Source: Adineta steineri
Lineage: Eukaryota > Rotifera > Eurotatoria > Adinetida > Adinetidae
Length of the DNA stretch: 64,000 nt
Reading direction: 5' to 3'
NCBI GenBank assembly: GCA_905250115.1
Contig: CAJNOI010000144.1
Span: forward strand, 1-64,000
The translations under genes and the position numbers were made by a program. Positions 45,231 through 55,305 of this stretch are shown here, in pieces (within the stretch, counting starts at the first letter, position 1; each line of letters starts with the position of its first letter). A model generated the notes under the pieces. That model did no database searches, was not told the origin of the DNA, and saw nothing but the letters and a program-made list of their open reading frames with translations.

Positions 45231-45477
45231 CCAGTAATAACCTTCTATAATGACAGGATTTTGAATACTGATCACTACAATATTGGATAAGCTCATTATT
45301 AAATGCCACATAGCACTGTATAGTCTTTTTCTTACATAAAATTTGAAGATTCTTGAATCAGTATTTGACATCAAAAGAGTTTGTCTTCTTCTGACCAAAT
45401 ACGACCTCTTGTGAGTTTATCTAACTCAGGTATGACCAGCATTCAAAACTCTGTCAACATAGAAGGTTATTATTGGT
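45231..45477. repeat. Foldback with arms of about 42 bases
   Basis: The left arm CCAGTAATAACCTTCTATAA and onward matches the reverse complement of 45432-45477 (start CCAATAATAACCTTCTATGT) at about 85 percent. The 155-base middle is unrelated to unit 2 of the tandem duplication. It may be an inserted element. Confidence 0.55.
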
Positions 45478-46228
45478 TTTCGCAAAAAAATTATTTTTTC
45501 GAAAATCCCTGTGATACCCCTCAGGACCCTGAAGGACCAAAAAATCTTTTTCTTTTTAAAATTAAGTTATCATTGTCGTTCTGTTCCAAAAACTAGTACA
45601 TTTTATTCAGTTTTTCATGCTCTATCTTTTAGTATATCACTTGAAAGAGTTCTGCAAATTGTAAAAACATTTTTGACTAAATTTTAAGTTATAGATTAGT
45701 AGCGGTCAAAAGTCGATCGAGGCTAACTTTTTTATGGTACATCCAAATGAGCTAATAATTTTGGTTTGTTATTTTTAAAACATGGTCTTTCAAATGCACG
45801 TGAAAGATCAAAAAAGTATTCTTTGTCTCGTGTCTCATATATTGGAACGTTGCTCGATATTCTCATGGAATCTCTCTTAAAAGAGTTTAATAATTGACTG
45901 AGAATACAACTAATTGTCTTAGTTCATGTCCTAGAATATTATTCTAAAAATATAAAGATAATTTAACTATAAGAAGGCTATTTTCGATGGTTAGTTTTAA
46001 TACATTCATTGTGTGAAATTATGAAAACAAACGAGAAGAAAAGAGAATATTTTCAATAATAAAATCAATCACGCTTGTACGAATCGATCGTGACTTTAAT
46101 GTATTAACTTTAGTAATAATTCTACTAGACAAATTTTAAAGACACTTACATCTGATAAGAAATACCAAACTTGTAACAATATATCATAATCTAAAGAAAA
46201 AGCAAAAGATTTATATACAGTTTGAAAT

Positions 46229-46285
46229 GAGTGTGGGTGGATGGGTACGGGTAACTGATAATCTTCACATTCACACGCACACCCT
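46229..46285. repeat. Telomere-like palindrome at the end of duplication unit 1
   Basis: The left arm GAGTGTGGGTGGATGGG and the right arm CACATTCACACGCACACCC. The equivalent copy at the end of unit 2 is at 48795-48842. Confidence 0.75.
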
Positions 46286-46468
46286 TTGATCGGACAAAAT
46301 TAGAGTATTATTTTGATAAACTCTTAAAATACGAAAAAAGTGATACAAGAAAATACCAACGAATCCAAAAATGATAGTAAAGCTGATGAAGAAGGCATAT
46401 GTGAGGATGCGAAGGGTATTCTTGATGACTGGAAAAAGACTTCTCATTAACAGTGAATTTCTGAGCAA
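46271..46468 (-). CDS. Possible small single-pass membrane peptide, uncertain
   Basis: A 65-codon frame with one strong hydrophobic segment (ILTYAFFISFTIIFGFVGIF) flanked by basic residues (KNTLR, RILR). It has no paralogue in unit 2 and no recognised family. It could be a lone exon or chance. Confidence 0.25.
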   Translation of the reverse strand: MLRNSLLMRSLFPVIKNTLRILTYAFFISFTIIFGFVGIFLYHFFRILRVYQNNTLILSDQRVCV

Positions 46469-46596
46469 AACTAAGGATTACCACAATTACTCGCTCTAAT
46501 GACATCTATAACCTCACTCGTATTTTTCTTATTGATCTTTCTCTAGCGCATCAAAATAGTATTCTAGATTTGTCCGATCGAAACAAAAATTACACT

Positions 46597-46648
46597 TGAG
46601 AGTATGGATGCGGATACTGATTGAATCATCCACACCCATTTTTATAAA
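46597..46648. repeat. Telomere-like palindrome (short form), copy in unit 2
   Basis: AGAGTATGGATGCGGATACTG and AATCATCCACACCCA. It is clearly the duplicate of the palindrome at 43801-43835. Confidence 0.6.
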
Positions 46649-47169
46649 ATCCATTCCAACTCCGAGTTGGAGTTTCTCATCTCTGTATTGGAATATACTG
46701 TAGTGCGAAAAGGTAATATATCATAGAAGAGAAAAGGGAACAAAGTATGAGTACATGGAAAATTCCAACCACAATGTCACTATATCACAAATATAAGCAG
46801 TGTTACTCATATTTGTTTTTACTTCGTCAAACATAATTATTAAAGTATGTTAAAGCTAAAAAACATTAATTGAAATAATTAATAAAAGACATCAATGTTA
46901 TTCTAGACAAAGTTCTAAAAAACTAGTCACCTCGAACTATGCAATTTAGTCAATATCTTAATAAAAATGCATAATTATGTAATGCAAAAAGATAAATCAC
47001 TGTTTTATATAACATAAATTTTTATTCTATAAATAAAATAAACGAAACAAATATCTATAAAATTTCATTTTCATCAAAAAAAGATAAATATAAGACATTT
47101 TTTGAAATGATGTTGTATTGTTGAATTTATCATGTATAAAGGTATTCCAGGATATTATTTTCAGTTTGT

Positions 47170-47418
47170 TTAGTGTTTATGAAATAAATTATCCCAAAAC
47201 AATTCAAAAAATCCGCGCGTATCTTGTCTATTCACATGATCATTGTTAGGCATATGTGATGCATAAGCTACTGCATGAGTTGGTTGATGTTGACGAGCAT
47301 AACCATAAGCATTATGAAGTTGGTGCCCATTATTATTGCCGAGCTCTTGTTCCATTCGTGCAGCTACATCATAAAAATGAATGGCAGTGGAACGGCCCAT
47401 TCCAGTGGGAGCACTCAT
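47170..47418 (-). CDS. Small Tyr/His/Asn-rich protein, copy 2
   Basis: A single-exon frame of 82 residues, paralogue of 44381-44680 in the tandem unit. It shares the start MSAPTGM, FYDVAARMEQ, NNNGHQLHN, a shortened VAYASHMP repeat (one instead of two or three), and then a different C-terminus ending FFELFWDNLFHKH, which is more hydrophobic than in copy 1. The loss of repeat units and the new tail show rapid change after duplication. No signal peptide is seen and the function is unknown. Confidence 0.6.
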   Translation of the reverse strand: MSAPTGMGRSTAIHFYDVAARMEQELGNNNGHQLHNAYGYARQHQPTHAVAYASHMPNNDHVNRQDTRGFFELFWDNLFHKH

Positions 47419-48794
47419 TATTCAATCGTAGATGATAAATATCAAGGATAACTGGAGTATGCGTAGTATTGAATATTTTACTTGTGTTTTGTCTCAATAA
47501 AATATCGTCAATATAAAGACGTCGAATTGCCACGTCATTATCAATCAAGCATAACGTTGGAAAAAAATAATTACCGTTTTACATATTTCTTACGTGTTAT
47601 TTCACAATCGGGGAAGTTTTCAATATGACTCATCATTTCATCATATGATTTACAATTTTTCTAATTATTCGTAAGAGAAAAATAGTATAGAAACTATTTC
47701 AAATAAAATAATCATGTTATATGATATATATATTTTTAAGTGATACTTTTGTTGGTAAGTGATTCATATTTACTATCCTTGTAAATTTACCTTCCAATGG
47801 TTTTTTGTTTAGGCCCAATTAAATTCTTATTCATTGGAACGTCACGAAGTCGGCTCTTCACGTTTACATGAAGTTCTTCTGGATGATTTCGTACAAAAAT
47901 AAAATCAATATAAATAGTTTATTCCAAAACGATTATTAGCAAGACCATAAATAATCGTATTAGTACCAGTATTTGATACAATTAAAAAATGAGATCTTAT
48001 ATAGAAAAGAAGTAGAAGTACTGGTGCATTAGTATAGAAATTATGATATGATGTGCTTTGATAACAAAGTAAGTTTAAATATAATTGAAATATATTCAAG
48101 GTGGTAACCAAAGTACAGTATGTAAAACAACAACACCTACTAACATTTGTAAGCTCTAAAAATAGAATTTTTGAAGAGATAATTAATTCATTGTAAAGTT
48201 ATTGAGTCTTTTATGCGAAATTACTCATTACCAATGAGGACGCGTATATTAAACTAGTAGTTTATGCTACGTTACCGTTTAAATGAACGTTTATCTAATC
48301 AGAGATTTTATATTGTTAACAATTAATTTAAAACAAAGCTCCTAAAATTATAGATTTTACTTATAGTTCTTATTATAAATAAATATTCATAGGTATTTCA
48401 AGAAATTTTTTAGGAGTATATTAGTAGTTTAACAGTTGACTAAAAATACAATTAATTATCGCAGTTCGTGTCCTGAAATACTATGCTACAAAATATAAAG
48501 ATGATTTAACTATAAGAAGTCTATTTACGATAGTTATTTTTAATACATTCATTGTGTGAAATTATAAAAACAAACGATAAGAAGAGAGAATATTTCAATG
48601 ATAAAATAGATCAGGCCTGTATGAATCGATCGTAACTTTAGGTATATTAATTCGGATTGTATTTATGTATTAACTTTAGTAATAATCCTACTAGAGAAAT
48701 TTTATAGACGCTTACATCTAATAAGAAGTACTGAACTTATGACAATATATCAAAATCTAAAGAAAAAGTAAAAGATTTTTATACAATTTGAACT

Positions 48795-48842
48795 GAATGT
48801 GGGTAGGTGGAAATAACTGATAAAACTTCACATACTCACCCT
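48795..48842. repeat. Telomere-like palindrome at the end of duplication unit 2
   Basis: The left arm GAATGTGGGTAGGTGG and the right arm CACATACTCACCC. Confidence 0.6.
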
Positions 48843-48913
48843 TATCAATACCCTAGCACTCTTTGCAGATACATGTGCACGCATATCCTTTATAAAATAT
48901 TTTATTTTCCGTT

Positions 48914-50890
48914 TTAAATAATTACATATGAATGACAATTCTTTCGTGTATATTCAAGATTTTGCCTCCATTCTTTCAGAGTTTTGTCGTTCGATGGCAG
49001 TGAACGTTGTCCAATATTCACCGCACGTGCAAAAAACTCAGATGCTTGCATGTAGTCTCGCATGTTTCTATAAACTGTGCCGATGTTGTGATAAGATATT
49101 CCCAAATCCAGATGATCAGGAGGAAGTGATTTCTCTTGAATTTTCAGAGCATTTTCGTAATATAAGAGTGCTTCGAGATAATTTCCTCTTCTATTATATA
49201 TATTGCCAATGTTATTATAAGACATACCTAAATCTGGATGATTCGATGGTAACAATTGTTGTTGAATTTCAAACGCTGTTTTATAGTGTAAAAGCGCTTT
49301 AGAATACTCTCTCATGTTGTAATATACCGTGCCAGTCTTGACACACGACTCAACTGAGCTAGAATGAGTTAGAGGAAGAGATAATTGTCGATTTAGATGG
49401 TTTTTGGCATGATTTGCTTTTTCCAATATACACCCATATTGGTTTTTCTTCATAGATGCAATTTTCTCATGAAGACGTGCTTTTTCATTCTTATCCGTTG
49501 TTCGATTAAGCAAGATTTCGTAAACTTCGTGCACCTTTTCGGATTGACCTAGTTTGACTAATAATAGAGCCAGTCGATCCCATCCACTTAATCTTTTTGT
49601 TTCCTCTGTAATGCAGTCAGTAAGTGATCGAAGATCTTTGTCGTCCTCACTTGTCAGTGTCAATTCCACTTGAAAAAGACGATCATGTCCATCCATTTGT
49701 TTGATATCATCGATGCGAAAAACTGTATGCATAGAAAAAAGTACTTCATCTTCTTTCTTTTTAAAATAACTGATGTCTGTGATGGATGCAAATGGTGTTG
49801 TCGATACAGAATGATCGATTGTCATAATGAAAAAGATTCCTACAATCTCTGGATTAGCAAGATTCTTACGTGCGAAATCGAGAGAGGTGTATTGATCTTT
49901 GCTGGTAGATAAAAAATTATTGAAAGATATAAGTCCACCTTTTTTTCTTTTGAGTTGTTCAAAATCTACTTTCGATAAACTTTGTCCTCGGTAGACAACA
50001 AAGATTTTCTTGGTGCTCTGTTCGTAAAATTGCTGAGAATATAGTTCATCGATCTGATGATGAAGATCATTGATAAAAAAACCCATGTTAATGATGAGAT
50101 CTAAATCCATAGCTCGTAGACCACGGTTCAATATTTTATATACAAAACATTCACGAGTATACCACCAGATTGGAGTTTGCTGAAGATATCCTTGTTCGAA
50201 TTCATCGATATTGCTCAATTCATAGTTGTTATCAGCGAATATTTTACGACAATAAGCAATAAAGCACTGAAAGTGCTGTTTTTCGAATCGAATAGACAAT
50301 AATATTTCCTTGAGAATTTGTGTATACATAAATGAATAGTCGAGTTGCTGGAGCTCCTTACTGGATATATCATTAACAGCAGCCATAAATTTAATAGATA
50401 TGGCATTTTCTTCGTATAGTTTTGTAGTTTCTTTGATCACTTTACATAGTTCTGCGACATTCGTGCAAACACCCTGAACTTTATACCATTTTTCAGCCCA
50501 TTTTTTATGATGCTCTTTATCACGGCAGAAAACAAAAACTGAGTTTATTTGAGACATATCATGAATCTGTGGTACGACAGTTCGCCCAAGTGAACCTGAG
50601 ACGATCATATTAATCTTATTATTGCTACTGGCTTTGATAAATTCAATACATTCGCAATCTTCAGTAAATGTGCCTATAGTATTGACAGTGTCTTGTAGTT
50701 GACTGATGGTACTGCGATAATTTAAGTTATCGTTATCGATGGTGCTATCCAACCAGACTAAGAGATCATTTGGAGCCGTTTTCCTTTTAGTCAGTTGATC
50801 TATAAATTTACCTGTTAAGAGAACAGCTGATTTTTTTTCTTTCGTCGAAGCACTAATTTGTCCAAATGGTTTAGATACTTCATTGCCCAT
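48914..50890 (-). CDS. Lipid-anchored ADP-ribosyltransferase with three TPRs
   Basis: A single-exon frame of 658 residues. It starts MGNEVSKP, an N-myristoylation consensus (Gly2, Ser6). An alpha/beta region (LLVWLDSTIDN, INMIVSGSLGRTVV) corresponds to that of the protein at 14527-18606. The ADP-ribosyltransferase core has Arg301 in VYRGQ, Ser328-Thr-Ser330 in NNFLSTS, and Glu380-Asp-Glu382 before VLFSMHTVFRI. All three catalytic marks of arginine-directed ARTs are present, so the enzyme is probably active. Only three TPRs follow near the C-terminus (YSKALLHY, YLEALLYYENALKIQ, YMQASEFF). It is the short version of the other ART/TPR protein, which suggests gain or loss of TPRs between paralogues. 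The location should be the inner face of membranes. Confidence 0.88.
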   Translation of the reverse strand: MGNEVSKPFGQISASTKEKKSAVLLTGKFIDQLTKRKTAPNDLLVWLDSTIDNDNLNYRSTISQLQDTVNTIGTFTEDCECIEFIKASSNNKINMIVSGSLGRTVVPQIHDMSQINSVFVFCRDKEHHKKWAEKWYKVQGVCTNVAELCKVIKETTKLYEENAISIKFMAAVNDISSKELQQLDYSFMYTQILKEILLSIRFEKQHFQCFIAYCRKIFADNNYELSNIDEFEQGYLQQTPIWWYTRECFVYKILNRGLRAMDLDLIINMGFFINDLHHQIDELYSQQFYEQSTKKIFVVYRGQSLSKVDFEQLKRKKGGLISFNNFLSTSKDQYTSLDFARKNLANPEIVGIFFIMTIDHSVSTTPFASITDISYFKKKEDEVLFSMHTVFRIDDIKQMDGHDRLFQVELTLTSEDDKDLRSLTDCITEETKRLSGWDRLALLLVKLGQSEKVHEVYEILLNRTTDKNEKARLHEKIASMKKNQYGCILEKANHAKNHLNRQLSLPLTHSSSVESCVKTGTVYYNMREYSKALLHYKTAFEIQQQLLPSNHPDLGMSYNNIGNIYNRRGNYLEALLYYENALKIQEKSLPPDHLDLGISYHNIGTVYRNMRDYMQASEFFARAVNIGQRSLPSNDKTLKEWRQNLEYTRKNCHSYVII

Positions 50891-50954
50891 TATTTATTTT
50901 TTCAACAGTACTGACTGCAAAAAGTTAAGAATAAATACTAGTAAAGATACAAAA

Positions 50955-51086
50955 GGAATGATTCTGCTTGCTGATGTAATCTTATCTTTTTCTATTGCAG
51001 GCATGACTTTGTTCTTTCTGTTAGTTGCGTGTGCAAGTTGGAAAGTCAGATATTCCAACACAAACATATATCATGAAAAAACATAA
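50955..51086 (+). CDS. Possible small single-pass peptide, uncertain
   Basis: A short frame of about 43 codons upstream of and divergent from the ART gene, with one hydrophobic stretch (AGMTLFFLLVACASW). It contains a TTTCTATTGCAG string that looks like a splice acceptor, so it may be an exon rather than a whole gene. No family is recognised. Confidence 0.2.
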   Translation, partial: GMILLADVILSFSIAGMTLFFLLVACASWKVRYSNTNIYHEKT

Positions 51087-52042
51087 AAATACTTATTTTT
51101 ATCAGTGAAACAAAAGTTTGTTAAAGTCATATTCAAAAAGATAAGTATATGAGATAGGTAAAGATTCTTTACCTCTTGAGGGTGTGTGTGGGTGTGGGTG
51201 AATGTAGGCGAGGGATAAATACAATATTCATATTCACACCCTGAAGATGCTATACATTATGGATTTCGATATTTTTGTTTTTGTTCACAACAAATTGGAT
51301 GATGTAAATCGTCCTTTTTAAGTGGTAATGTATAATATTAATTCCTATCAAGACATAACGAATTGATAGATTTATCTAAATCAATTGATAATTATTATGA
51401 ATTATTGAAAGGATTGTATTTCTTTATAGAAAGTAATCATTACCGACATCAAACTGTAGGAGAAAAATCATTCGACTGAATACTTACTTTGTCGTTCTAC
51501 CATCAATGGACGTTATCTGTTAAAGTGGATTCAATCCAAAGATATCAATGATTAGTTACGTATATTTTTTCACTGTTTTCATAAATTACAAATTCGCAAA
51601 CTTTATCAAAGGCAATTGAGAGATTTTTAATATACAACTCTATCATTGCAATGACTATTAATGATATTTTTATGAAGTAGATAGAGACTTTGAATATGAT
51701 ATTTAACTAAATAACTTTCGATAAAAAAAATTACTGACAGTCATAATGTTTCAGCTGAGATGATAACTGATTTAAATCGGTTTATATTACACATTCTCAA
51801 AGGTAGCTTGTCTTATGTAATACAATACAGTTATGTTGTAATGTTTGTAGAAGGATCGTCATTGATTCTATCCATTACGCTAGACATTGCTGGAGAAACC
51901 ATATTCGATCGTCTTAGTATTTTCGAGCTTACATCACGTGTTGGTACTGTTAAATTGGTATCAATACTGTTAGACTGGATAGATGTTGTCATTTCCAGTT
52001 CATTCTTATCTTTCTATTAAAAAAAAGTAGATTTTATATCTC
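51087..52042. other. Intergenic with one long palindrome
   Basis: Apart from the palindrome at 51174-51248, I see only weak frames: a 53-codon polar frame on the minus strand (51831-51992, MTTSIQSNSIDTN...) and an 86-codon frame on the plus strand over it. Neither has family support. Confidence 0.35.
51174..51248. repeat. Telomere-like palindrome with longest TGTGGG run
   Basis: CTTGAGGGTGTGTGTGGGTG is followed by another TGTGGGTG, giving consecutive TGTGGG units. The right arm is TTCACACCCTGAAGATG. The outer arms resemble the CATCTTGAGGG...CCCTCAAGATG ends of the copy at 11044. Confidence 0.8.
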
Positions 52043-54306
52043 TCAATGGAAATGTGCAAACTTATATACTTTCTCTTTGAAATAATTTTCGTAATTGACT
52101 CCACATCGTAACCATTCACGCCATGATTTTGGTAAGCAACAACAGAACATATCACTCACTGGTATAATCAATTTCGGATCGATCTCATGTGGTTTAAGTG
52201 GATGAGTAATATAGGAAACAATCATACCCACAAGTATGACAGTTCCAACAGCTATTGGTGTATACCACAAATAGCTCACCGAATACAATCCAATGAGAGG
52301 ATCAAGTCTAGATAAAAAAAAATACATTTTTCATTCAGAAAACGAATTCTCAATGAAACTGCCTTCTAACTAATCTTACTTCATAGAAGTGGAAGTTGTG
52401 AGCGTAGTTGTCCAATTTAATGTAAATTCAACCATTGTATCGTTAGTATTCGAAGTACAATTGGCTATCAATAATGGTAGACTTACATTTGCCATTTGAT
52501 TTTTTGTAATCTGAGCACCCAAAAAGATCCATAGTAATAAGACGAGACTGGCAAAAAATCCGATAAGTCCACCACGTCGATTAGCTTGTGGAAAGAACAA
52601 ACCAAGAATAAATATACCCATGATAGGACCTTCCAGAACACCAAATAGAGATATAGTTGCATTAACAATTGGCCCAAGATAACTGACCACAAAGGTAAGT
52701 AAGATAACAAAAGAGCCAAGTATGACTGAAAATATTTTTGACATAAGACCTTGTTTCTGATCAGTCAATTTTCGACCCATCAATCCTTTGTAAACATCTT
52801 CGATCAATACTGCTGCCAGACTATTCAATCCCGATGAAATTGTTGACAAAGAACCAGAAAATATACAAGTAAGAAATACACCTGGCAAACCTTTCTTATC
52901 ACCCAGAACTTCCATGACAAAATATGGAAAAATTTGATCGATACTTTCTATTTTCTTCGCTGTGTAAGGATCACAATCAACATAATATGCATAGATTATT
53001 ACTCCGATTAGACTAGAACAGAGAATAACTAATGCCGTACCAATTGCATTGATAAGTAATGCCTGTTTAGCACCTCGTGTAGAACGTATACATAAATAGC
53101 GTTGTACTAAAGTTTGATTAAATCCATATGTACCTAAATAATTTAATGAACCCCCTATAAGCATTGCCCAAACTGTGTGACGAGTACGAGGATCAAAGCT
53201 AATACTAGGATCAGAGAAAGATACCATTATATCAAGTTTGTACAACATCTAACTAACATACTTATTGAATTCAATTCTGCGACCGTTGGATGCAATTGAG
53301 AATGCTCGTTTAAAACCACCGACAGTAATTAAACCTTGAATAATGGCGGCAAGAAGTCCAATTATAATCACTACTGATTGTAGAACATCAGTCCAAATGA
53401 CAGCTTTTATACCACCCTAAATGACAGAATATAAATAATATTTTATTCATTTAAAAGTACCACAGAGGAATAGAATGTGCAAACAACACCGATCGAAACT
53501 ACACACAGCCAAATGTTCAAACCAGTTGCTAAATCAAATCTAGTTTTTATTCAATATTCTTGTATAACGAAGAAATTTTTACTTTGACTTAATGCCAATG
53601 CAGGTGCATACAATACAATAGCCATATAGATTAGCTATGCGTAATAGAAATAATTCAATTACATATAAATATATACATAGTCTTACCATCATGAACGAGA
53701 AGGTAAATGAGACAGACATGCGTACTGATCGATCAAAACGCTGTTCTAAATACTACGATACATTCTGGGTTAGTTTTCAAATTATATCCGCAAATAAAAA
53801 TACTTCGTAGGTACTTGTAAAATTCATTTCACGAAATTTAGGCATAAATACGAGTGCGGTCACAAACGAAGCAATGATTGCCGTGATAGCTAAGGATATA
53901 TCAATGCAACTGTGATAAATTAAAGTTAATATATTTTTTTTTACCTTTATAGCAATACATAGTACCGAACAAATAGACTTCACTCGGTCCACCCAGCAAT
54001 GTAACAGCTGAAATAAATGATACTGTTATGCTGAGTGCTGTTGGCAATACCTATACAGAATCGTAGAAAGAGTAGTTTTTCGATCGTCTGTTCCTACTTA
54101 CTTGCATGCTTCCATTAGCTGTAAATGAATGGAAGATAATTATAGACAATATATCAAGAGAATTGTTGAATCATACCTGAGAGAAACTCTGCAGCTGAAC
54201 TCTTCTTTGATTTGTAAAATCCGAATATAACACCAATAACAGCTGATGAGAGAAGAAGTATCACAAGAATAACATAATCGACAGCACTTAATGTAAAGGA
54301 TGCCAT
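52043..54306 (-). CDS. SLC5-family sodium-coupled transporter (SMCT/SMVT-like)
   Basis: About eleven exons. The first is 54177-54306 (MASFTLSAVDYVILVILLL), followed by a 17-base micro-exon 54102-54118, then 53945-54050, 53804-53889, 53687-53752, 53583-53634 and others. A large exon lies at about 52380-53230 and the last exon ends at 52043. The translation follows SLC5A8/SLC5A6 closely: SFISAVTLLGGPSEVY, TSTYEYLEQRFDR, YAPALAL, GGIKAVIWTDVLQ, GVNQ-like YGFNQTLVQRYL, DCDPYTAKKI, and the family signature GSLSTISSGLNSLAAV. Such proteins use the sodium gradient to import monocarboxylates, biotin, pantothenate or iodide across the plasma membrane. The substrate cannot be fixed from sequence. Total length is close to 600 residues, normal for the family. 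The reading frame appears intact. Confidence 0.88.
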
Positions 54307-55160
54307 GTATTGCACAACGTTATCAGTATAATCTTGTATATATGTATCACGGATAATTTAATAAAATGTTTCGTTGCTCGTCACTGTCAATGCTGCACGA
54401 ATGAAAGTAAGAAAAGCAGTAACTGAAGAATATATATGACTTTAGCATGCATCTTTATCATGTTCTCGTTTGTTTGACAAAAAGAGAAAAGAAAAACGAC
54501 AGGCACATTTGTTGATAACATTGACGCAAATGTCAACACAGTGATAATACTTTACTTTCTCCATAAATTTTAATGCTTGATAAATATTTGTATTTGAAAA
54601 TAACACAAACATATTTCATTTATATTGAATGTACCAATGATTATTGTTCAAGTGTGAGAATGATATTGCATATTTCTGAAAAAATAATTTCAGACTATTG
54701 TATCTTATGGTTAGTAGAATCAACTACTGCTTGCAACAATTTATTTTTTCTTTTCTATGTATTCCTTTTTATTATTTTATCAGAATGAAATTATTCTTAC
54801 ATAATGATACTATATTAACTTGAGATATATAGTCAGTATTTAGGATATTCTGCAAAGTTCATTTACATAACATCAGAGACAGCTCATCAAACCCTATTTA
54901 TAGTATAAAAGTGGAGTTTATAACTAGAAGACTTACCCTTCGTTCTTAGCAGGGAAAATAAAAAGACGAAAGTAGTGATAATACATCTTTTTTTATAGGG
55001 TTTTAGTTCTCCTTCAAAGACAACATTACTCAGTATAAATATTGATGTTATTTTATGTGTGCATTGCTTTTTCAAGTAAAGAAAGAACGAAAAAAAAGCC
55101 TCAGCACGTGTTAATATACTTTTAGTTTGATTCGATTTTCTTTCACATACATACAGAACA
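54307..55160. other. Intergenic, no gene seen
   Basis: AT-rich spacer between the transporter start and the phosphatase 3' end. Short frames only. Confidence 0.4.
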
Positions 55161-55200
55161 CGATGTGAATGGGTATCGTACTTCATTCATACCCACATCC
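55161..55200. repeat. Telomere-like palindrome (diverged)
   Basis: CGATGTGAATGGGTAT and ATACCCACATCCTG pair around a short loop. Confidence 0.6.
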
Positions 55201-55305
55201 TGCGGTATTAGTTTCATTCGATTTTCAAGAATTATTTTAAATAAATTCAGACATACATGAAAAATGAATTTCACATAATACAATATTGTCATTTTACAAA
55301 GTTAC

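Larger units (their letters stand above)
43700..46285. repeat. Tandem duplication unit 1
   Basis: Matches 46510-48842 in the same orientation. Landmarks in order are: AGTATTCTAGAT.TGTCCGATCG, a telomere-like palindrome, a small protein gene, an ATATCGTCAATATAAAGACG-like promoter block, a block with TACATTCATTGTGTGAAATTAT, and a second telomere-like palindrome. The unit is about 2.6-2.8 kb. An extra foldback (45231-45477) is present only here. Confidence 0.8.
46510..48842. repeat. Tandem duplication unit 2
   Basis: Collinear with 43700-46285 but shorter by about 250 bases, mainly because the foldback is missing. It ends at the palindrome 48795-48842, just before the ART gene's 3' end. Confidence 0.8.

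Noticed and set aside
53890-53944. Apparent frameshift in the SLC5 gene
   Set aside because: Using the acceptor at 53890-53891 in place of the one near 53910 restores the frame and gives exactly the family's spacing.
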